Part shown: piece after piece, positions 10,907 through 22,960 of the stretch
Position numbering within the stretch: the first letter of the stretch is position 1
Layout: the number at the start of each line of letters is the position of its first letter
NCBI RefSeq assembly: GCF_964340395.1
Contig: NC_135556.1
Coordinates: forward strand, 5,340,001 to 5,404,000
Length of the DNA stretch: 64,000 nt
Reading direction: 5' to 3'
Origin: Glandiceps talaboti
Taxonomy: Eukaryota > Hemichordata > Enteropneusta > Spengelidae
The notes under the pieces: generated by a model
Told to the model about the DNA's origin: nothing
Databases searched by the model: none
What the model saw: the letters and a program-made list of their open reading frames with translations, nothing else
Program-made: the position numbers and the translations under genes

Positions 10907-11549
10907 GACCACGTTGAATGCCCCTTGATATTGGTTTGTAGGTAAGAAAGTAATGATTATACACATCCATAACTATATTTTCTGAAAGCTCTTGATCTAC
11001 TCTTTTCAATGAAATTGGTAACATTTGGTTTTATGTACTTCCGGTCACGTGACTCGTGCATACGTGATAATTAGCATTTTTGGTTCAACAAAAATTAGCC
11101 CCTTCAAATTACGACCAACAATAGAAAACAACGCATGATATTTATTACCAAGTCAGTGGCTACAAAACTATGTCTCAGATTTTTCCTATCTGATTTTGTT
11201 CAGAAGAAATATAAATATAATAAAATAGTGTCCAAATAAACCGAGTATGTCTCATTTTGATCCGTCTTACTTTTGAGGACACGGTTTTGTAGCCATTGAC
11301 TTGGTGATAAATACTGTGCGTTGTTTTCTATTGTTGGTCGTAATTTGAAGGGGCTTATTTTTGTTGAACCAAAAATGAAAATTATCACGTATGTTAAAGT
11401 CATGTGACCGGAAGTGCATAAGAAGTACATTAAACCAAATGTTACCAATTTCTTTGAAAAAAGTGGATCAAGATCTTTCAGAAAATATTTATTTATGGAT
11501 GTGTATAATTATTACAAAGCAATATCAACAAGGGGCATTGAGGGTGGTC
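10907..11549. mobile_element. Large foldback element (two ~284-bp inverted arms)
   Basis: The left arm (10907-11190) and right arm (11265-11549) are inverted copies. Landmarks are GACCACGTTGAATGCCCCTT (left) facing AAGGGGCATTGAGGGTGGTC (right), ACATCCATAACTATATTTTC facing GAAAATATTTATTTATGGATG-type sequence, TCACGTGAC.GG blocks, and GGCTACAAAACTATG facing ACGGTTTTGTAGCC at the inner edge. The spacer is about 75 bp. By eye the arms are around 85-90 percent identical. It encodes nothing recognisable. It is a foldback or MITE-type element or a palindromic duplication; no target duplication is certain. Confidence 0.8.
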
Positions 11550-12112
11550 CACGTAGACATAAGGATTACAAATTAATAGGCGTGAAAGACAGCTATCTGA
11601 CAAAGTTATATAAAAATATTACATGTAATAGAATATTACATGTTTTGTTCGCCTGTAATAGCTAGTATTACGGATGAAAATTTCATGAGAAGTGGGTATC
11701 TCACATGTGACATTACACAAACAGGCAATTGCAGTGATGTGAATCAAGAACAGATGGCGTAAAGACTGCAGGCAGTACGGCGTAAAAGTTTTCTCCTCGT
11801 TACTGTTTCAAAAGTTAGATCAATCAACCGGTATACCAATTCAAATGTAAAATTACTCAAATATCGTGTCTCGAGTAATTTAAAATCTGAAAGTTGTCTG
11901 AAGATTGTAAGAATGCAATCTTAGGGAATGTTTCATTGCTTGCGTCAACAAGAAAATTAACTAGTGACTCGAGTGAAGAAAGTTACATCTATGCATTGTC
12001 TTGTCTCCATAGTTACAACAAACAAGGTAGTTCGATATAACATTTCAGCCGTCTTCCTTGTCTGTGGTTTACTTCTAATACGCTACAACATCAGTGATTA
12101 TTGTCACAAGAC
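11550..12112. other. Non-coding region
   Basis: Nothing recognisable beyond AT-rich DNA. Confidence 0.5.
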
Positions 12113-12425
12113 TTAAAACACGTTCACAGTAAACCCAGTGGTTTCCATGGCGACGTTGACATCATATAGAAAACGTGTAGTTCGTGATAGTTCATTAATG
12201 AGGAACATTGTAACAACGGCCAATATCTTACCCTCAACAGTGATCTCACCCTCAACACTGATATTATAACTGGAAAAGTGGTTGCACAGCTGAAAAAAAA
12301 CTCCAATCGTTACGGGAAAACCCTGACCTAATATTACGCATACTTTCTTACCATTCGTCGTATTTTCGAAGGGCCAAGAACGAACTGGAAAGTTCACCTT
12401 CCAGTTTTGATGACAACCTTCGCTG
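12113..12425 (-). other. Possible minus-strand exon, unknown product
   Basis: An open frame on the minus strand is preceded by an acceptor-like TTTCATTTTAG (edge at 12425) and reads SEGCHQNWKVNFPVRSWPFE and on. It stays open to 12113. Good donor-like sites (AATG/GTAAGA at 12351, GAGG/GTAAGA near 12232) fall inside it, so a 74-nt exon (12352-12425) is possible. The composition (Cys, Trp, alternating hydrophobics) looks more protein-like than its neighbours, but no family is recognised and no partner exon was found. Confidence 0.15.
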
Positions 12426-13882
12426 CTAAAATGAAAGATATAAATGTTTAGCGAAATAAAGTATACACACAGCTGATGTATACAGTTTGGTTGGATAATA
12501 GCTTTTCAAGTCCTTACTCGAGGCCAAATGGTGATGCTTCACAATACATTGATATAGTTCAAAGAAAACAAACTGAAAGCCTACGGTGAACATGGAAAAA
12601 ACATATCATTCAAAACATGTTTTCTTTCATAGCTACAAAATCTGTGTACGCAAATACACACATGACTGAGAGTGGAGAGTGAGTTGAATGAAGGGAATAT
12701 CACAATTAATGTTCTCTAATTGTGTGGTATTTGTACAGATATAAACAACTACAGGAATGTTCATTTATTAGATTCAACTTTGTTTCATTGAGGGCACATT
12801 TTTGTGAGTAGTTTATACGATGAAACTAAAACGTCGAGGTTTGGTTTGGTTCTTTCTTATGCAAATTTTTTAAGTATTTAAATAATTTCCTCTTTGCCAG
12901 AATTGGACTATTTCTTTCTTTATTATTTCAATGTTTTCCAATTTTTGATAATCACGGCTTTGACCTTGTACAAATCACTACCACTCGTTCTGATGAGAGG
13001 AAACGTCTTCTGGAGAATAGAAAACAACAAAGTCAACATCCCTACAAACTGGCAATTACACGAATTGTGTATAAAGCCTTTCATTTTTGTAAAAAAAACC
13101 CTCATAAACGCCCATTGTTTAACGGTATTCAATGAAGACAATGATAGTTGAAATTACGGCAACACTCTGTGAGAAATACGTGGAAGGTTTTGGAAGAGAT
13201 ATTTGACATTATCTATCTTCAATGAACTTGCCCTTGAACTAGACAAACTGTCACTCAAAGACTCTTGTGAATAACTATTCTAAAGGGTTCATCTTCGTGC
13301 AAAGATATCAAAACTGCTTGAAAATATCGGAACAAAGTAGACTAATGCTCGTTTTGGCACGGGTTTGGCTCGTTTTTTGGGTCATTTGACCTCTTTTTTG
13401 GGGGTAGTTTCGTTTATCAATTACTAAGATATATTTATTTCTTGCAGGTACACCAACGGTTGTCGAAATTTGAAGCAAAGTACAATGACGTCACCTCGTC
13501 CCAGTCATAAACGAACGCTTTATATACAAGTACGGTTGTCGAATTTACAACATCCTTACAAAGTTCCAAACATATTTTGGTTGAAAATTTACTCTCGGAC
13601 TCCATAATTATCATTTTGTCAGCGTAAAACACAATAATAATCACTTGTATGATTCATGCACGAAAGGTACCAACAGTCTATGTCCCCCACCCCCACCCAT
13701 ATGAGGCGTGAGGGTTCGCGGCTAAGAATACAAACCTGGAGATAAAATTTGCATAATCACCATGAAAAAGACCAGCGAAAACTCTCCATGCAGAGATTCT
13801 AAAAATTACACATACATATCAGTACGTTTGTTTCATTAAAACGGAAACATGAAAAAGGGCTGCTAACCTTTGTTGAAAAAAA
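12426..13882. other. Non-coding region
   Basis: No gene or element supported. A C-rich stretch CCCCCACCCCCACCC lies at 13684. Confidence 0.5.
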
Positions 13883-14021
13883 AGAGTCATGAAGAACACA
13901 ATTTCTGTAGCAGCCCAGTTGTGGAATATACAGACTACCACTTGAACTAAATTCATCATCATCAGCTGTTCATTGATTCAAGAAGGACATCAAGGAGCAG
14001 TTATCTGAAAGGGCCTTCTAA
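13883..14021 (+). pseudogene. Decayed LINE 3' tail
   Basis: Reading across frameshifts, the plus strand gives VMKNTISVAAQLWN, then RLPLELNSSSSAVH, then FKKDIKEQLSERAF and a stop. This is the C-terminal signature of CR1/L2-type LINE ORF2 proteins (..VAAPRLWNSLP.ELR...FK..IK..L). Frame breaks show it is dead. Confidence 0.65.
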
Positions 14022-14065
14022 TATCCGTATTGATATACTCTAGCAGTTGTTGTTCAGCACCGGAG

Positions 14066-14190
14066 AACTTTACTTCGTATTGGATTTTGGCGCCATACAA
14101 ATGATGATTGAGGCAATCAGACATTTGAGAACTTTCCTTCGTATTAAATTTTGGCGCCATATAAATTATGATTGAGGCAATCAGACGTTT
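14066..14190. repeat. Two-copy ~63-bp tandem duplication
   Basis: The unit with CTTCGTATTGGATTTTGGCG and GATTGAGGCAATCAGAC occurs at about 14066-14128 and again, diverged, at 14129-14190. Confidence 0.85.
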
Positions 14191-15100
14191 GATAATGGTG
14201 GGTACCACACATTTGACAAACTAAGACTGATCAATGACAAAGCTCGTTTTCAGAAACATGTTAGATTGTTCAATATTACGACCACAGTGTGATAATACCA
14301 TGAAACATCTCCCCTTCTTCGTTTTCAAAGTTTGCCAAGAGAATTCAGTTCTTCTGACCCAGAAAAAATTTGCATATTTCTAAAAACTATCTTCTGCTAT
14401 AGAGTAAAATCTCAACCACTGCAGGTATGAATATAACATACATAAGAGAAAATTGAAAGAATTGAACCAATATATACTTAACCTGGGTTCAATGATGTCG
14501 AAAATCGCCGAACTTATTAAGAATATCCTTTCAAATGTCAAGTATACATTTTTTGAATGACTTCAGCTGCCTTCCAATTGAAGTTATCTTTGCAATACAT
14601 ATACTGGCATTTGGCTGTTTCTAAGGACATGGTCATGGTTGCTAGGCTAGCTGTCTCAAAATATCTCGTTGAACAACATCTGCAGATTGACAACCCTACA
14701 AAAAATTCTAATTTGAATATCACTAATGCGGTCACCATATCCTGAATTACACTTCATCTATCCACCCCTAGTAACATTCCCACGCACCAAATTTTAGCCC
14801 AATCTGTCTAGTAATTTCGGAACTTAGGATATGTTTATAACCTAATTTGCATATCGCTGATGAGATTATCATGTCATGAAAAACTTTTTATCCTAAACTT
14901 CAGAACATATCCACCACATCTCAGACCAATCGGCCCAGTAGTTTTTGAGGTTTTTTTGTTTTGTTTTTTTACCAAAAATCAAATTTGATTACCCAAATCA
15001 CACACCTGTCATTATCATTTGACGAACCAATTTCCCATCTACACACCTCAAATAATTTCCCCATCAAATTCAAATATTGGTTGTTTTTTGTTTCAAAGTC
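14191..15100. other. Non-coding; contains an old dispersed repeat
   Basis: Between 14755 and 14950 two diverged copies of a roughly 100-bp unit (ATCTATCCACCCC..ACCAA.TTTTAGCCCAAT) are followed by ATCGGCCCAGTAGTTTTTGAGG. A related sequence is at 55970-56040 (CACCAAATGTCAGCCCATTC). No gene is seen. Confidence 0.5.
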
Positions 15101-15104
15101 GTTT

Positions 15105-15508
15105 ACATACATACATACATACATAACTACGTACGTACGTACACGTACTTACGCATACATACATACATACATACATACATACATACATACATACATACAT
15201 ACATACATACATACACACATACATACATACATACATAACTACGTACGTACGTACACGTACGTACGCATACATACATACATACATACATACATACATACAT
15301 ACATAACTACGTACGTACGTACACGTACGTACACGTACGTACGCATACATACATACATACACACATACATACATACATACATACATACATACATACATAC
15401 CTACATACATACATACATACATACCCACACACACATACATACATACACCACGCACGCGCGCGAACACACACACACACACACCCACACACCCACACACACA
15501 CACACACA
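15105..15508. repeat. (TACA)n array with (ACGT) and (CA) blocks
   Basis: TACA runs are broken three times by near-identical ACTACGTACGTACGTACACG segments (15127, 15239, 15307), indicating internal duplication of about 68-112 bp. The array ends in (CA)n at 15470-15508. Confidence 0.97.
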
Positions 15509-17189
15509 ACTTAAAAATCGACAGCGGATGATTTTCACGAATTACAGTTTATTATATCTAACTTATAATCAAATTGATCTGCCAGTCAAAATTACTGAGC
15601 TGCAATACATTTCTCAGAATTTTTCGAATTATATCTTGTTTCAAAAGTGATATCTATTAAGACAATGTTTTCATTTTTGTAGTTTGTTCATGTTTTCCTT
15701 TATTACTTTCTGTTGGATGAAAACCAACTTTGATATACACATATCAACCGTTGTCATGTTATATATGATCATTTTTTGAGATCATTGACAAATTAAAGAA
15801 AGAAATACAACTAGCGAAATAATACCGGTGCGTTTGCTTGATGAAGTGGACATCAGGAAAAGACAAATTAGGTAAAGACACACATGATAACTGATACAAA
15901 GTACAACAGGGGTGACTCTGATGGAAGATGACATTACGGTTTTATCAGTTTGATGCGATGCATGTTTTTGTTTTGTCTGTCAAAATTATTACAGGGACAC
16001 TCATTGTCTGCCATGTTATCCTTGCTTATTACGTCACCCTCTGCAAGAGACGGACGCATATACAACAATATATATGAATCACACTCCGCAAGAAACAGAC
16101 ACAAGCAACAATTGTATCCTGAATTGTGTTCCTGCACACCGTATTTCTTTGGCATATTGAATCTGGGATCACGTTGGGTTTATGCTTTGACAATTTACCG
16201 ACACCAGTATGTCTTTGTGTGAATCTTGTCTCATTTCTGATTGCCAAGAGCAAGTAAATGCACCGGTGTTATTTCGAGAGTTGTACATCACGTATTTGAT
16301 GCCATGAAAGTTGATGACTCGCTATAAGTTATGCTAGATTGGTTGGAAACACGTTTTATAGATGTACGGCACCTGTTTTGTCTGTCTGACTATCGCCTTA
16401 GGTAAATAAGTAAATACAATAATAGCTAAGTACATGAAAGCGACAAAATTGAACTTTTCCTCTTTCAATACTGTCATTGTCAATTAATTGTCAAGAAAAA
16501 TATTCTCCTGTCATTTATTTTTACGTCTGACCACTTAAACAGATTCATAGCAGGTCGCATACACTACAGCGAAATATAACATACATCGTACATTACACTA
16601 TTCTACGCTTTTTATTCTTGTGTTTTGTTTTTGCTTACGATTTTTAATGGTGTTTTATGGGCATGTGCAAGTTTACTAATTTTTACGTGTCAGGTTCCTG
16701 TCCATTGATACCGTAAAACAGACATCGATCGGTCATATACGGACGTTTACGGCGTTTATATAACGTTAACCGTACACGATTTTTTTAAAGGTTGTTACTT
16801 ATTGTAATATTTTCCTATACGATTCAATAATGTTACTTTCCAAAGGTTAACACATCTTCTAAAATATGCTAGATTGATGATTACAAAGAGTACTGGTCTG
16901 CATAACGTCACGTGACAGTGACAGCACATTAAGTACATTGATTTGTGTATAAGTACACTAGAAATCGTAAACCAAGAAACTGTTTTTTGTCTGAAGCCCA
17001 AAAACTTCCCCGTGTGCATGTTGTGCTCTCATATACCATTGATTGATTTCGTTTTGTAGACCACGTTTTCGAAAGCTTGCCATTTCTTAGATTACGAAGA
17101 AGAACTCCATCAGATGTCGATCATTTGAAACAGAAAACACACATACGTGTGTGGATCTGTTATTCCAACACTTTCATTTGTTGGCATTG
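15509..17189. other. Non-coding region
   Basis: No gene, element or exon could be supported. Confidence 0.5.
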
Positions 17190-17289
17190 TGTGTGTGTAT
17201 GTATGTATGTATGTATGTATGTATGTATGTATGTATGTATGTATGTATGTATGTATGTATGCATGCATGCATGCATGCATGTGTGTATG
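17190..17289. repeat. (GT)n-(TATG)n-(CATG)n microsatellite
   Basis: GT units, about sixteen GTAT units, and five GCAT units in order. Confidence 0.97.
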
Positions 17290-18309
17290 ATAGATACAGT
17301 ATTCAAATACGAACACCTGTTGCCATTAAATCACAATTCACGTCAATTCAACGGAATACGAGTTCTGAATATCTCTACCATGGCCATTGTGATCTCTAGC
17401 CTACGTCATATATACAATTTACATGATTCTGAAATGTCATGCTAACTATACTAAAAAAGGTCGACATTCCTTCCGCGTGATAAAATAATACAGCCCGTTT
17501 CATGCTAGTCTTCGTTGAGTCTGTTTGATACAATCACGCAGAAACCAAATAAGAAACTGCAGACGCTACACTTTAAAGATAGCAAGATGGAATGAATACA
17601 GTTTCTTGTCACATTTTGTCTAAATGAAATAAAGTAATGTGTTACTATCTAGATATCAAATACAGATATCAAAACATCGCTACCCACATGACTATGTCGA
17701 GTTGCTGTATGTTTAAATAATTTATTTAAGTTAGATAAAATGTAGAAATTGACATGTGATCTTGCCAGCTTAAACTGTAGAATGTGCAGTTTCTTACTGT
17801 ATGTTGAATCAAACAGAATGAGTGAACGAATGAAAGGGGTAGTATATTTTGAGTCTGGCTTGATCGATAAAAGTGTGTACATTCAAAGAAATTGTCATGG
17901 TAATACATCTGGTGAGGACCACAGAAATAGTTTAATCTGAACTAGTCATGTCTGTGACCTTGATGACAAAACAAAATATTAAGAAAAAAAGTATAAACAA
18001 GTGTGTAAACTGTACAGTATAAACAATGTCGACTACTTTCCCGGTTAACGAAGCGCTAGCGAGGTATTCCTCTGGCTATATTTGAATATCTCCCACGAGA
18101 TAGTGATATGAAAACAATTCAGGAAATCAATATAATACATGTCCATGATGAACATTAATTATTAATTAACAATTAAATTAGGGAAAATGAATTCACAGAC
18201 TGAACTCGATAGTAATGTCAAGGCCGACAGATAGAACAAACACAGGCAAGCACACTAGCAAGCATACTTGTCCAGAAAGTTTTCCAGAAATTCGCGTCGC
18301 TTTACAATC
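17290..18309. other. Non-coding region
   Basis: Nothing recognised. Confidence 0.5.
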
Positions 18310-18551
18310 TATGTATGTATGTATGTATGTATGTATGTATGTATGTATGTATGTATGTATGTATGTATGTATGTATGTATGTATGTATGTATGTATGTGT
18401 GTGTGTGTATGTGTGTGTATGTGTGTGTGTGTACGTACGTACGTATGTATGTATGTATGTATGTATGTATGTATGTATGTATGTATGTATGTATGTATGT
18501 ATGTATGTATGTATGTATGTATGTATGTATGTATGTATGTATGTATGTATG

Positions 18552-18600
<49 letters not shown>

Positions 18601-18633
18601 CTACGTACGTACGTACCTGCCTACCTACCTACA
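18310..18633. repeat. (TATG)n-(TATC)n-(TACC)n compound microsatellite
   Basis: Two long TATG runs flank a GT/ACGT-rich block at 18397-18443, followed by about eleven ATCT units (18553-18601), ACGT units, and CTAC units. Confidence 0.97.
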
Positions 18634-20067
18634 CACACACGTCGACATAGCCACACACATGTTTTGTGGTTTTTTGGAAGTAAAATGTTTCTATGTTATA
18701 CTCAGTGGTTTTGTTTAGAGTTTATTGTTATCATATAATTCAAGTCTACCTTAAAATACATAAATAAACAAAAACAAAATAATGTGAATAATACAATATA
18801 GGTAGATAAATATATGAACGTTCACACACAATGTAAAGTAAAGTAAAACAACAACACTTGGCATTTAGGTCAGATCATGTAATAGAAAGTCGGTGTTATG
18901 TATAACAGATTTTATATTTTCACGTATACCATATAGTATCAACATTTGATCAGGAATGATTTTTTAAATATCGTATATACAGTGTGCGAAATTAAGGGCT
19001 AATGACTGTCGGTCATAAGGGTCGACAGCTGGTAAAAGCACACACACACATGTTGTATAGTAGTAGAAAACGTATATTCAAGTACATTTGTATATAACTA
19101 ATTATATAACTGCTTTGTCTATGGTAGAATGGTATAAGATGACAGTATATAAGTATATAAGTATATAAGTATATAACAGTGTTTTGTCTATGGTAAAATG
19201 GTATAGAATGACAGTAAAACATGATAAGCAATGTAAGAAGGTCGTAAAGCGAAATGAAATGTGCATCTTGAAGTACGAATAACATAGTTTCAAACCCTTT
19301 AGGTAAAGTACGTGTAGCAACTTGAAGGCTTTTAAAAGGGTCACTTTATGCGAACAGTATTGAATCGAAAAAAATTCTACATGTATTTAATCTAATGAAG
19401 TGTGACATTTAACGATGCACTGCACTATCATACAATATAGTTATGATTGAAACCCATCTCAGTTATTTACTAGGACTTCTTTTTTAAAAGCTTAAATTAT
19501 CTAAAACAACGACTCTAGATAAAAACCACTACTCAGGAAGACAAATTGCTATCATAGGCTTTTCATCATAAATCAGCAAGCAACAAGGTGTAAAATAACA
19601 CACACACAAATAAATAGTATCATATCCATCGGGAAAGGTTCCGTACCTTCCCGTGGTAGAAAAGTATGGCTGAGTCATTGAGTAACGGTGTATGGGCAAT
19701 ACTACAATGGAAACCGATTAAATTGAAACAATATGTCGTCTGTATCTACAAATATTGTATCAGTAGTGTTAGATTTTATCGTCTGGCGCAACAAAATCTT
19801 ACCAGTTGATATTCCTACATTTTACATTATCTTAGCAGATCTTTACCATGTCATAGAAATTCAAATTGTAACAACGTATATATTTCTGGTATTAATAAGA
19901 TTTGTGTCCACCTGAATTCTCTACGATTCTATACAGATTTCTTGCTTGTTAGATATGTTGCAAGAGGAAAGGAAACGAGGGGGAAAATGTCTGACCATTG
20001 TGTCGAATGACTGTGGTTAGGATTAGTTCGAACCGTCTGAACGTGGCAAATCCAATCACGATATGTG
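18634..20067. other. Non-coding; small tandem duplication at 19114-19218
   Basis: TTTGTCTATGGTAGAATGGT at 19114 recurs with one change at 19183, separated by a (TATAAG)n run. No gene is seen. Confidence 0.5.
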
Positions 20068-20176
20068 TTATACCTCAGACCACTACGGTAATATAAAAAC
20101 AGAGAGGGATTAAGAGCGCCATTCACACCTAATAAAATAAACGTTTCTAGTCTGTCTCTAGTGGTCTGTGGTTATA
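20068..20176. mobile_element. 99-bp MITE with 5-bp target duplication TTATA
   Basis: The element body (20073-20171) begins CCTCAGACCACTA and ends TAGTGGTCTGTGG, a 13-bp inverted repeat with one mismatch. It is flanked on both sides by TTATA (20068-20072 and 20172-20176). A diverged, truncated copy in the other orientation lies at 54954-55034. The ends match the 32-38-bp hairpin elements described near 53.76, 59.35, 60.37 and 63.84 kb. Confidence 0.85.
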
Positions 20177-20247
20177 CGTAAACACTGTCTTTGCAGAAAG
20201 CCGCATTTACAATGACAGAGAAGGATCATAATCACCTTACTAAATTT
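20177..20247 (-). promoter_or_regulatory. 3' flank of the GPCR gene
   Basis: Short minus-strand 3' flank between the receptor stop codon and the 99-bp MITE. An AATAAA candidate on the minus strand is not obvious here, so the 3' UTR may run through the transposon. Confidence 0.25.
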
Positions 20248-21303
20248 TCATGTCTGAGTTGTGTGTGTCCCAGCAGTGCTTGGCGCCAAGTCGTCTACTA
20301 TATTGCCACGTCTGCAGAAGATGGCCACAACACCACTACGAAAAGGACGACTCCATATAGCGTAGATAAACGGATTCAAACAGGAGTTGCAAGCAGCAAA
20401 TATTCTTGTGAAGTTATACAACGCACCATTGAAGTCGATTTGATAGCCAAAATTTGCGATGAGAAACAGAAATTGGTTTGGCGCCCAGCACATCCCGAAT
20501 GCTAAACAGACGACCATGAACATTTTGACGACTTTCTTCCTACCTTCAATCTTCGACTTCGAATCTTGATTTCCACCGTTTCGTAGGGCGACAAACATCC
20601 TCCCATACGAAAATGTGAGTAGGACAAGTGGAATGAAATACGTGGAGAAGAAAAGTCCGATGCCCACGAATGTTTGATACCATTCTCCGAATGGCCACCT
20701 GTATCTGCATTTCTGTCGCTCAGCATCGTACGAATTGTTGTATACACAGAAACTTTGCATAATGAAGGCGAGGAACCAAACACCGCTGATTAACCAGCCA
20801 GGTGACACCTTTGACTTTTTGACATTGTAGCTAATGGGATGAACGATAGCGAAGTATCGTTCCCCTGTGATGGCCAAGAGGCTGTATGTAGAAGCAACTA
20901 AACTGACCCATAGGACTGTAGCCTTCGATGTTCGACAGTATATCTCCCCTCCTAAGCCTGGTGGGATTGGGAAGAAGCCGCGTAAAGTTCGAGGAATTAG
21001 AAATACTGACGATATAAAGTCAGCGACTGCTAAACACGCCATCAGTTTGTACGTCAGGCGAGCACGAAGAGACGGCCGTCCTAACATGACAACGATCACT
21101 ACGAAGTTACTCGTGATGCCAATGATAGCAATGATGATTTCAGTGGTCTGAACATAGCTCCATTGTGGACCTGTTGCTCCTTGCAAAACCAGTGGACCGT
21201 CACTAGCTGTAGCGTTGGTTGCATTAGACGTATTCATGACAACTGTATAAACAACGTTGATATGATCAAAGTTATGGTATTGCAACCACGGCAAGTTGTA
21301 CAT
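20248..21303 (-). CDS. Class A (rhodopsin-like) GPCR, 351 aa, single exon
   Basis: A complete intronless seven-transmembrane receptor. TM1 (about 55-75) has GITSN; TM2 (87-105) has LAVAD; C123 before TM3 pairs with C199 in the second extracellular loop. The TM3 end carries ERY (148-150) instead of DRY, TM6 has CWAP (272-275), and TM7 has NPFIY (310-314). The N-terminus has three glycosylation sequons (N24, N27, N30). Met23, just before them, is an alternative start to Met1. The short tail has a Cys (C330) that could be palmitoylated. The layout fits peptide-type receptors (galanin/allatostatin-like sub-branch) acting at the plasma membrane through G proteins, but the ligand cannot be read from sequence. 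It stands alone; the nearest neighbours are repeats. Confidence 0.93.
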   Translation of the reverse strand: MYNLPWLQYHNFDHINVVYTVVMNTSNATNATASDGPLVLQGATGPQWSYVQTTEIIIAIIGITSNFVVIVVMLGRPSLRARLTYKLMACLAVADFISSVFLIPRTLRGFFPIPPGLGGEIYCRTSKATVLWVSLVASTYSLLAITGERYFAIVHPISYNVKKSKVSPGWLISGVWFLAFIMQSFCVYNNSYDAERQKCRYRWPFGEWYQTFVGIGLFFSTYFIPLVLLTFSYGRMFVALRNGGNQDSKSKIEGRKKVVKMFMVVCLAFGMCWAPNQFLFLIANFGYQIDFNGALYNFTRIFAACNSCLNPFIYAIWSRPFRSGVVAIFCRRGNIVDDLAPSTAGTHTTQT

Positions 21304-21761
21304 ACGTATATATGTTCTAAATTTGTGCGAGCCAGAAATGTAAATCTATATATATATATATATATTGATCACGTGTCATACACAAGTGTAATATGCGAAA
21401 GCAGGCTAATTTCCATGACGACATAAACACATCGATAGGCATCATCATTTTCTGATAGTGATGACTAGCTAAAGTAATCATATCGTGAGCTATTAATTAC
21501 AAGAGTTACTATGGTAACCATAATGTTAGCAATATCGTAATTAATGTAAACTGAAACCAATAGCAGTTCAGAGTTGTGTATTTAATTTTCCGCCGTTGGC
21601 TTAAGGCATTTGGAATTCCCTCTCACGTTTACCATGAGTTAAATAACTAATTCGGCACTTCGAAAAATTTGTTGTCCGTCCGATTTCGCAAAGATTATAC
21701 CCATTTTAGCGATATCGATAACGGAGAGCGAAGCTTATAGCTGAACGTTCATCGCCTCTGT
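21304..21761. other. Upstream of the GPCR; includes a short (TA)n
   Basis: A (TA)11 tract lies at 21343-21366, about 40-60 bp upstream of the receptor's first Met on its strand. No clear TATA box or Inr was assigned. The rest is AT-rich DNA. Confidence 0.4.
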
Positions 21762-21845
21762 CAGTCAGTCAGTCAGTCAGTCAGTCAGTCAAACAGCCAG
21801 GCAGTCAGTCAGTCAGTCAGTCAGTCAGTCAGTCAATCAATCAAG
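21762..21845. repeat. (CAGT)n microsatellite
   Basis: Two CAGT runs are separated by AAACAGCCAGG. Confidence 0.95.
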
Positions 21846-22020
21846 CTGTATGCTTGTCTATCTGTCTGCATGTCTGTCTTTTACTGCTTCCCAATTTATA
21901 CCGCGATTTTGTTCAAAATTTGTTAGTTGCTGCACATCAGTGTTTATATATTATCTTTTAGACGTTTCTATGTCATTGGCGTGTTAAGTATCACAAACAT
22001 TCCTGTGCCCTATTGTTGGC

Positions 22021-22063
22021 GTATGTATGTATGTATGTATGTATGTATGTATGTGTGTGTGTG

Positions 22064-22095
<32 letters not shown>

Positions 22096-22333
22096 TGCGT
22101 GCGTGTGTGTGTATGTATGTATGTATGTATGTATGTATGTGTGTGTGTATGTATGTATGTGTGTGTGCGTGTGCGCGCGCGCACGCACGCATGTATGTAT
22201 GTATGTATGTATGTATGTATGTATGTATGTATGTATGTATGTATGTATGTATGTATGCATGTATGTAAGCTTATGTATGTATGTACGTATGCATAAATAC
22301 ATACATACATACATACATACATACATACATGCA
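22021..22333. repeat. (TATG)n / (GTGC)n / (TACA)n array
   Basis: TATG, GT, GTGC (22077-22104), TATG, GCGC and again TATG runs, then an abrupt switch at about 22285 to TACATACA on the same strand. The two ends are therefore inverted complements and can fold as a long hairpin. Confidence 0.97.
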
Positions 22334-22705
22334 TGCATATTTTCAGAAAATATATTTTAATTAGGAAGCTTTAATTACAGGATATTGTTTGCATGGACGA
22401 CACCGGGTGTTTTCTGCATTTATGGCCAAAAGTTATTCCCGCTCATCATATTGCCACCTTCATAGCCAAGACATATATATATACCTTTCCAGGAATGTAT
22501 TGATTCAAAATGGCCTTACCAATGTTGTAATCAGGGTGGTGATATGACTAGATTATTTAATTGAGACAAATTTACCTTAATTTAAATTGGAATCTATTTT
22601 TGAAACAACTAATAAATAGACGTAGCTTTCGTTCAAATCACTCGGACGTCATCTCGTAATTATAAGGTGATTCCAATAACGTGACTTTATCTCAATCAAC
22701 GTGAT

Positions 22706-22960
22706 AGGTGCCTTGGAAATAAAGTATTTAATATTTTGCTGTTACTTTGTTCAAGAAACTCGGTTAAAAGCAAGCAAAAACTAAGGGGTCATCGGACAAA
22801 TTGTTATCATAGAAGAGAAACAAATCAACATTAAGCCCTTTTTGGGAAATTCAAAATGGCCGCCGAATATTGTGTTAACTCTATGGGGAAAAGCTGCGAT
22901 TTTCTTTGAAAACAAGACGTTGGCTCTCCACAAGTTATTTTGGTATTTGAAAGGGACCAG
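22706..22960. repeat. Decayed dispersed repeat, copy 1
   Basis: Shares CTTGGAAATAAA..TTTTGCTGTTACTTT.TTCAA, a ..AAGGGGTCA.. segment, and TGTGTTAACTCTATGG with 24655-24920 and, more weakly, 28380-28620. No coding is seen. Confidence 0.6.

Noticed and set aside
20191-21151. Plus-strand frames across the GPCR locus
   Set aside because: They are antisense shadows of the receptor coding sequence.
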